64,000 nucleotides of DNA from Micromonospora sp. NBC_00421 (GTDB taxonomy: Bacteria > Actinomycetota > Actinomycetes > Mycobacteriales > Micromonosporaceae). The position numbers were made by a program, and so were the translations under genes. Location of the stretch: NCBI RefSeq assembly GCF_036017915.1, contig NZ_CP107929.1, positions 1,302,001 to 1,366,000 on the forward strand. The letters are read 5' to 3'. A model generated the notes under the pieces. That model had not been told where the DNA came from. It saw only the letters and a list, made by a program, of their open reading frames with translations, and did not search any database. Numbering within the stretch: position 1 is the first letter of the stretch; each line of letters begins with the position of its first letter. Shown here in pieces: positions 59,239 to 64,000 of the stretch.

Positions 59239-59841
59239 ATGGGCGAACCGATGTGGGTCAATGTCGTGGCGACCGACCCGGTGTTGGAGGCGGGCGTGAC
59301 GAGCGCGATGCTCGGGTGCCCGGACATCACCGTGGTGACGACGCGGGAGCGGGCCGCGGTCACGGTCCTGGTCGTCGACCAACTGGGCCAGGACGCGCTG
59401 GACACGGTGCGGGCCGTCCGTGCCGGGGCGGACCGCCCCGAGGTGGTGCTCGTGGTGCCCGAGGTGGAGCCGGCTGAGGCGCTGTGGGCCATCGCGGCTG
59501 GTGCGCGCGGCCTGCTCCGACGCCGGGAGGCGACCGCGGAGCGGCTCACCCGCACCGTGCTGGCCGCCGGTGAGGGGGACTGCACGGTCTCGCCGGACAT
59601 GCTCGACCGGTTGCTCGCCGCGCCGACCGTTCCCGCCGGCACCCTCGCGTCGAACATCAGCGACCGCGAGCGCGCGGTGCTGCGGCTGCTCGCCGACGGA
59701 CGGGAGACCGGTGAGATCGCGCAGGAGCTGTGCTACTCGACGCGCACCGTGACCAGTGTCGTGCACGACATCACGCGGCGGTTCCGGCTGCGCAACCGGG
59801 CCCACGCGGTGGCCTTCGCCCTGCGGGCCGGGATGTTGTGA
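59239..59841 (+). CDS. LuxR-type regulator with degenerate receiver domain
   Basis: 200 residues from ATG 59239, placed by AAGGAGG at 59228-59234; the open frame back to 58753 is not counted. Residues ~1-130 resemble a receiver (VNVVATDPVLEAGVTSAML, then VTVLVVDQLG) but the region lacks the usual acidic pocket. Residues ~135-200 are a LuxR/GerE HTH (ISDRERAVLRLLADGRETGEIAQEL, ending in RNRAHAVAFALRAGML). It is probably a cluster-specific activator that works without phosphorylation. The next gene is a paralogue whose start lies just downstream, so they are co-transcribed. Confidence 0.88.
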   Translation: MGEPMWVNVVATDPVLEAGVTSAMLGCPDITVVTTRERAAVTVLVVDQLGQDALDTVRAVRAGADRPEVVLVVPEVEPAEALWAIAAGARGLLRRREATAERLTRTVLAAGEGDCTVSPDMLDRLLAAPTVPAGTLASNISDRERAVLRLLADGRETGEIAQELCYSTRTVTSVVHDITRRFRLRNRAHAVAFALRAGML

Positions 59842-59861
59842 ACGACGGACAGGAGAGGCGC

Positions 59862-60476
59862 ATGACGTCCCCGACCGCACATCTGGTGGCCCCGGACGCG
59901 GTCATCCGGGCCGAGGTGCTGGCCGCCCTGCGGCAGGCCGGCGTCACCTCGGTGCCCGAGCCGTACGGATCACCGGACACCGTCATCGTCACCGCGGTCG
60001 CCACGGTGAGCGAGGCGCTGGTGGCGTGCCCGCCGCAGCCGTGGTCCGCGCCGCGGGGAACGCTGGTGATCGCGGACCGCTTCTCGCCGACGGACGTGGT
60101 CCGCGTACTACGGTCGGGGACCCTGGTGATGCTCCGGTTCACCGACGCCACACCGGGCCGGCTGGCCGCCGCGCTGCGGGCCGCCCGCGACGGCGAGGTC
60201 CGGTTGCCGCACGAGGTGCTGGTCGGGGTGCTCGGTGGCGTCGGTACGCCGGACCCGGCCGGAACGTCCCGGTCGGCTGGCCGGTCGCCGCTGACGCCCC
60301 GGCAGACGAGGGTGCTCGCGTTGATGGCCGAGGGCCAGGACAACGCGACGATCGCCAGGTCACTGCTGTGTTCCCACCACACGGTGAAGAACGTCATCTA
60401 CGACATGATGGCGCGGTTGCAGGTGCGCAACCGGGCCCACGCCGTGGCCTGCGGGGTAGCGGCCGGTCTGATCTGA
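59862..60476 (+). CDS. LuxR-type regulator, paralogue of the preceding gene
   Basis: 204 residues from ATG 59862, with AGGAGAGG at 59851-59858. A GTG at 59838 overlapping the previous stop would add eight residues and would couple translation. The N-terminal half is receiver-like with poorly conserved acidic residues. The C-terminal HTH reads LTPRQTRVLALMAEGQDNATIARSLL and ends RNRAHAVACGVAAGLI, closely matching its neighbour's end. A tandem duplication followed by divergence is likely; the two may act as a heterodimer. Confidence 0.88.
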   Translation: MTSPTAHLVAPDAVIRAEVLAALRQAGVTSVPEPYGSPDTVIVTAVATVSEALVACPPQPWSAPRGTLVIADRFSPTDVVRVLRSGTLVMLRFTDATPGRLAAALRAARDGEVRLPHEVLVGVLGGVGTPDPAGTSRSAGRSPLTPRQTRVLALMAEGQDNATIARSLLCSHHTVKNVIYDMMARLQVRNRAHAVACGVAAGLI

Positions 60477-60587
60477 GCCGGTCGTCCACGGTCCTCCGCC
60501 CCGGTGCCGGCCGTGGTGTCCCGGCGGACCCGCTCCCGTCCGCCGGCGTGGGCGGTCCCGGGAGGGTGGCGTCCGGGCCGGCCGCTG

Positions 60588-61370
60588 TCACCGCTCGGCC
60601 GGCCGCCGGGGATCACCGGCCGGCGCCCGGTCGGCGATGACCCGCAACAGGTCGGCCGGCTCGGTCGCATAGCTCAACCTGGATCCGGGCAACTGCACCA
60701 CTTCGGTGTCCCCGTACGCCGACCAGCTGGCCAGTGCCTCCGGTGCGATGCCCTGGTCCAGCCACCGGATCGCGGTCAACGGGCAGCGCAGCGGCGTCGG
60801 GCGGGGTATCCGGTAGGCCCGCAACGTGGCCAGGTCGGCCCGGAGCGCACGTACGCCGGTCGCGACGACCGACGGCATCGGGTTGCCGCCCGTGGCCACC
60901 GTGGTCGCCAGCACGCGTGCGGTCAGCTCGTCGTCGGTCGGCTCGGTCTGCGCCTCGCCGGCCGACCGGTGGAGACGGTGGGGTGCGGGACAGCCCGATA
61001 CGAACAGGCGCAGGGGCGCCGGCGCGCCCCGCCGGTCCAACTCGACCGCGACCTGGTAGCCGAGCAGCGCGGCGCTCTCGTGGCCGAAGACCGCGAACCT
61101 CTCGACCCCTCGGCGCACCAGACCGGCCACGAGTTCCGCGGCCCGCTCCGGCAGCGTGGGCGGTGCCGGTGGACCGGTGGCCGTCGAGTCGGTCCCCTGT
61201 GCTCCGCCGCCTGGCCCGCCTGCGGCCGGCGTACGGACGACACACCACGGGCCGACGGCGTCGGGCCACCGATCGAACTGGAAGTGGCCGTTACCGGCGC
61301 TGGGTATGCAGATGAGCGCCGCGGTACCGGCATGCGGCGTATCGGTCCGGTGGTCCCGAGATGAGGCCAT
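60588..61370 (-). CDS. Type II thioesterase homologue, catalytic triad apparently lost
   Basis: 260 residues from ATG 61370; no good ribosome site is seen. It aligns with proofreading thioesterases of PKS/NRPS clusters: ICIPSAGNG for CFPHAGG, ERFAVFGHESAALLGYQVA for the nucleophile elbow GHSMGA, VSGCPAPH for SGRRAPH, and a late W for the lid end. The elbow has Glu at the usual Ser position and Ser one place later. The region where GGHFFL is normal reads PGSRLSYAT with no His, and the Asp position looks replaced (LDQG). Hydrolysis by the normal mechanism is therefore unlikely. It may be a binding or regulatory relic, or use a shifted serine. Confidence 0.75.
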   Translation of the reverse strand: MASSRDHRTDTPHAGTAALICIPSAGNGHFQFDRWPDAVGPWCVVRTPAAGGPGGGAQGTDSTATGPPAPPTLPERAAELVAGLVRRGVERFAVFGHESAALLGYQVAVELDRRGAPAPLRLFVSGCPAPHRLHRSAGEAQTEPTDDELTARVLATTVATGGNPMPSVVATGVRALRADLATLRAYRIPRPTPLRCPLTAIRWLDQGIAPEALASWSAYGDTEVVQLPGSRLSYATEPADLLRVIADRAPAGDPRRPAER

Positions 61371-61733
61371 GAGGAAGGTCGCCTTCGTTGACGGAGAGTA
61401 GGCATTTCTTGCTCAATCGTCGTTCCACGCGCCTCCATGTCACTATCACCGGCAGGGTAGGTCCCGGCCGGTGGGTAAAGCGTGATGATGGGGACCTGAA
61501 AACGGCCGGCCATAGCTTCGTTCTGTCGGCGGCAGCCGGCACGAGAGCCGAAGCAGACAAGGGGTACCGAGTTGCGAGTGTCAATGGTTTCCGGTCCGTA
61601 CCTGCTCACCACGCCGTTCACCTCGGTGGTCGCCGTTCCTGGCGACACTCCGTGGGGCTGATCATCCCTCCCGGAGGAGTCGCCGGAGGGCCGCCACCGG
61701 GGCGGCCCTCCGGCGACCCGGCGCCACCTGGCG
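61371..61733. other. 363-bp intergenic region
   Basis: No supported gene. Its right end holds the terminator of the hydroxylase operon (61679-61717). The remainder should contain the promoter of the thioesterase-like gene, but no convincing hexamers were found. Confidence 0.5.
61679..61717. terminator. Strong terminator hairpin after the hydroxylase gene
   Basis: A perfect 17-bp GC-rich inverted repeat (61679-61695 with 61701-61717) surrounds a 5-nt loop ACCGG. It starts 17 bp beyond the stop of the minus-strand hydroxylase, so it should end that transcript. Confidence 0.88.
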
Positions 61734-62720
61734 TTACGGTACCGGCAATGGTTCGGCCATCGCGACGGCGATTCTGCGGGATCCGGTGAACGGTTCACGA
61801 CCGTGGGCTGACAGCATATTGTCGACGATCAACACGTCGTCACGCTGCCAGTCGAATCGTCGCTGGGCGGCGCGGTAGCAGTCGCGCAGGTGTGCCACGA
61901 TCTCGTCGGGGATCGGCCCGCCGTCTCCGTAGTACGTGTTGGTGGGCAGGTCCGCCTCGTCGAACATCTCCCGCAACCCCTCGCAGTCCTCCTCGGGCAG
62001 CGTGGTCACGTGGAAGAACGTGAGGTGGTTGAACCAGACGGTCTCGCCGGTCACCGGATGCTGGTGCACCGCCCGTCGGCGGGCCGTCGTGCGCAGGCCG
62101 GTGCGCCCGATCCACCGGACCTCCACACCGCTCGCCGCACAGTAGCGTTCGACCTCGGCCCGGTCGGTGGTGTTGAACGCCTGTTGCCACGGCACGCCGA
62201 AGCCCTCGGTGAAGTTGCGGACCACGGTCCAGCCGCGCCGGGCGAACTCCTCCCGCACGGTCGGGTCGATCGACCGCAGAACCCGACGGGTGTCGGCGAG
62301 CGGAGTGGCACCCAGCGTGTCGGGCGGGGTGATGCAGTAGAAGAACAACGTCAACGGCCAGGTCGCCTGGTACGAGTTCTCGTTGTGCAGGAAGATCTCC
62401 TCGGTCGGCGGGTAGTCCGTCGACGTGTAGACCTGGCCCGCGATGGTGCTGCGTGGTGACGACCGCTCGGCATAGGACAGCGGTGCGCCGGACACCGCCC
62501 GGACGACCCGCTCGAACCCGCTGACCCCGCCGACGTCGAAGCCGCGCAGCAGGACCGCGCCGTGGGTACGCAGCTGCCGACGGACCGAATCCCGGACCCC
62601 GGCGAGATGACTCGCGGCCGGCACGCCGTCGGTGGGCGCGGTCAGCACGCCGGGCAGTGCCGACTCGTCGCCGGTCACCGAGGGCGTGAGCTTGGTGGAT
62701 GTGATCTCGCTGGTGGTCAA
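61734..62720 (-). CDS. Fe(II)/2-oxoglutarate dioxygenase, TauD/SyrP/clavaminate synthase-like
   Basis: 328 residues from a TTG at 62720 that overlaps the stop of the upstream gene (TTGA) and follows AAAGGGAG; an ATG at 62768 is the alternative. Iron ligands are visible as HNENSY (HxE, as in clavaminate synthase-type enzymes) and the distal His in MLSAHGREPF, followed by the 2-oxoglutarate-binding Arg in GSRRIAVAM. The N-terminal HGAVLLRGFDV is typical. SyrP-type members beta-hydroxylate amino acids, often while bound to a carrier protein. A carrier-bound residue of the NRPS line, such as Dab or ureidoalanine, is a possible substrate. It is co-transcribed with a stand-alone condensation protein. 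Confidence 0.9.
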   Translation of the reverse strand: MTTSEITSTKLTPSVTGDESALPGVLTAPTDGVPAASHLAGVRDSVRRQLRTHGAVLLRGFDVGGVSGFERVVRAVSGAPLSYAERSSPRSTIAGQVYTSTDYPPTEEIFLHNENSYQATWPLTLFFYCITPPDTLGATPLADTRRVLRSIDPTVREEFARRGWTVVRNFTEGFGVPWQQAFNTTDRAEVERYCAASGVEVRWIGRTGLRTTARRRAVHQHPVTGETVWFNHLTFFHVTTLPEEDCEGLREMFDEADLPTNTYYGDGGPIPDEIVAHLRDCYRAAQRRFDWQRDDVLIVDNMLSAHGREPFTGSRRIAVAMAEPLPVP

Positions 62721-64000
62721 CGGTCGACTCCCTTTCGGCCGGATCCCTGGCAACACACGTCGGTCCATGCGGCCGGGTCGTCGGGGTCATCCGGGATGCG
62801 TTCACAGATGACGTAGTGCTGTGGCGCCATTGCCGTCGGATACGCGCTCAGCGCCGCCATGCACGCGGCGTGGGCATCTTCAGGTGTGCGTACGGCCTCG
62901 GTCCGGGCCAGACGAGCGGCCAACGGCACACCGTGCACGGCGGTGAAGGCCCTGGCACCGGTGGACGCCAGTGCGTCGCCGAGCAGCCGTTGCACCTCGG
63001 TCACCTCGACCCAGCAGCCGTCCACGAACAGCCAGCCCGGCCCCCGCTGTACCGGGTCGAGCGGGATCGCGCCACGGATCCCCCGGGCGTCGAGGTCACC
63101 GGAAGCCGCCGTGATCAACAGGTTCTCGACCGCCAGGAGCAACGCTTCGGTCTCGTCGGCGGAGATGCGGCAGGTGTCGCTGCTCCAACAGCCGAGACGC
63201 AACTGTCCGTCGGTCCCGTAGAGATCGAACCGGATCAGCGTGGTCCCGACGGGCATCGGCTGCCGCCGGAGCTGCGTCGCGCGTCGCGCGGCGTCCAGTT
63301 CACCAGGTGCGGGTGCGGGTGCCGTGGCCCTGCCTGCTGCCGGACCTGACTCGATGACAAGGTTGTTGAACAGCGGTTCGCAGTCGAACACGATGCCGCG
63401 CTCGTGCTCGATCCGGCCGGCGACGGCACGCTGCCGGTCCACGTCGTACCGGCCGTGCCTGCTCGCGTCGACCACCGCGGCCCACGCCTGACGGACCAGC
63501 CGGTCGAGGGTGGTGTCACCGATCGTGAGCGTGATCAACGCGAGCTGTGCGAGGCTGCCGACGTGCTGCCGGAGGTACGGCTCGAAGCGGTTGGCGGACA
63601 GGGTGGGCAGCACGAGCTCCCGGCTGCCGGTCCGGTGCGAGAGCACCGCGCCGATCGCCGCCAGCACGACGCTGGCGCGACTCGTCCTGGTGCGCGCCGT
63701 CACCGCTCGCAACGCCATCCCGGCCGCGGCGGAGGTCATCTCGACGGCTACCGATCCGTCGCCCGCCGCGCCCCGTGGGACCGGGTACAGACACTGCGGC
63801 ATGCGGGACAGCCGGTCGCGCCAGTAGTTCAGCACCGTCTCCTCGTGCCGCAGTGCCTTGGGCGTGTTCTCCAGGGCGACCAGGTCCAAGGGCTGGATCG
63901 GTGGTCCACCGGCCGGTCGTGCGGTGCGATCCCGGATCAGGTCCGCGAACTCCCTCTTGACGATCTCCATCGCCTGGTAGTCGACGGCGAGGTGCGAGCA
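62717..64000 (-). CDS. Stand-alone NRPS condensation-domain protein (5' truncated)
   Basis: The frame is open to the right edge; 427 residues are visible. The first visible residues read CSHLAVDYQAMEIV, a variant of HHxxxDG (second His and Asp kept, Gly replaced by Tyr), so the N-terminal half of the domain lies outside the window. The C-terminal half of a C domain follows (RTSRASVVLAAIGAVLSHRTG, FNNLVIESG). The last ~110 residues (LFVDGCWVEVTEVQRLL onward, ending QGSGRKGVDR) look like a shortened, degenerate adenylation C-terminal subdomain. It has no PCP. Free-standing C domains can join a chain to an amine or to a second carrier in trans, so it might couple polyketide and peptide. Confidence 0.75.
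   Translation of the reverse strand, partial: CSHLAVDYQAMEIVKREFADLIRDRTARPAGGPPIQPLDLVALENTPKALRHEETVLNYWRDRLSRMPQCLYPVPRGAAGDGSVAVEMTSAAAGMALRAVTARTRTSRASVVLAAIGAVLSHRTGSRELVLPTLSANRFEPYLRQHVGSLAQLALITLTIGDTTLDRLVRQAWAAVVDASRHGRYDVDRQRAVAGRIEHERGIVFDCEPLFNNLVIESGPAAGRATAPAPAPGELDAARRATQLRRQPMPVGTTLIRFDLYGTDGQLRLGCWSSDTCRISADETEALLLAVENLLITAASGDLDARGIRGAIPLDPVQRGPGWLFVDGCWVEVTEVQRLLGDALASTGARAFTAVHGVPLAARLARTEAVRTPEDAHAACMAALSAYPTAMAPQHYVICERIPDDPDDPAAWTDVCCQGSGRKGVDR

Overview
The window is GC-rich DNA (roughly 70% or more by eye) with long type I PKS and NRPS genes, GTG/TTG starts and start-stop overlaps. This is typical of a filamentous actinomycete. A Micromonosporaceae host is plausible but cannot be fixed from the sequence. 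No tRNA, rRNA, IS element or CRISPR array was seen. Almost everything belongs to one hybrid PKS-NRPS biosynthetic gene cluster, cut at both window edges.

Layout: (1) 1-27280, two overlapping type I PKS genes. The first is truncated at the left edge. Together they hold five complete KS-AT-DH-KR-ACP modules and a C-terminal thioesterase. No module has an enoylreductase, so the chain should be a conjugated polyene; the second module has a methylmalonyl-type AT and adds one methyl branch. (2) 27357-30309, a LuxR-type regulator diverging from a DHA2-type MFS exporter that has a consensus-like promoter. (3) 30385-31884, minus strand: a diaminobutyrate aminotransferase and an MbtH-like protein. (4) 32061-52464, a tightly overlapping plus-strand operon: carbamoyltransferase, stand-alone adenylation domain, threonine dehydratase-like enzyme, SbnA- and SbnB-like 2,3-diaminopropionate enzymes, two bimodular NRPSs and a second MFS transporter, closed by a perfect 21-bp hairpin. 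(5) 52723-58704, a seven-gene minus-strand operon: methyltransferase, 2-oxopent-4-enoate hydratase-like, acylating aldehyde dehydrogenase-like, 4-hydroxy-2-oxovalerate aldolase-like, discrete ACP, HisC-like aminotransferase and LnmK-like acyltransferase/decarboxylase. (6) 59239-60476, two further LuxR-type regulators. (7) 60588-64000, minus strand: a catalytically degenerate type II thioesterase homologue, a TauD/SyrP-type hydroxylase and a truncated stand-alone condensation protein.

Working model (inference): SbnA/SbnB make L-Dap. The carbamoyltransferase turns it into 3-ureidoalanine (albizziine, a glutamine isostere), and the first NRPS adenylation domain has a Gln-like code that could accept it. 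EctB supplies Dab for the second domain. The third reads as Ser, followed by an atypical condensation domain of the kind linked to Ser dehydration. The fourth has a Val-like code with an enlarged pocket. The seven-gene operon looks like an amino-acid factory run from meta-cleavage-pathway enzymes in reverse: methylmalonyl-CoA to propionyl-ACP, to propanal, aldol with pyruvate, dehydration, C3-methylation and transamination, giving 2-amino-3-methylhex-4-enoate, a candidate for the fourth NRPS site. The NRPS thioesterase has Cys in place of the nucleophilic Ser. How the PKS product, released by its own thioesterase, joins the peptide is not shown by the sequence.
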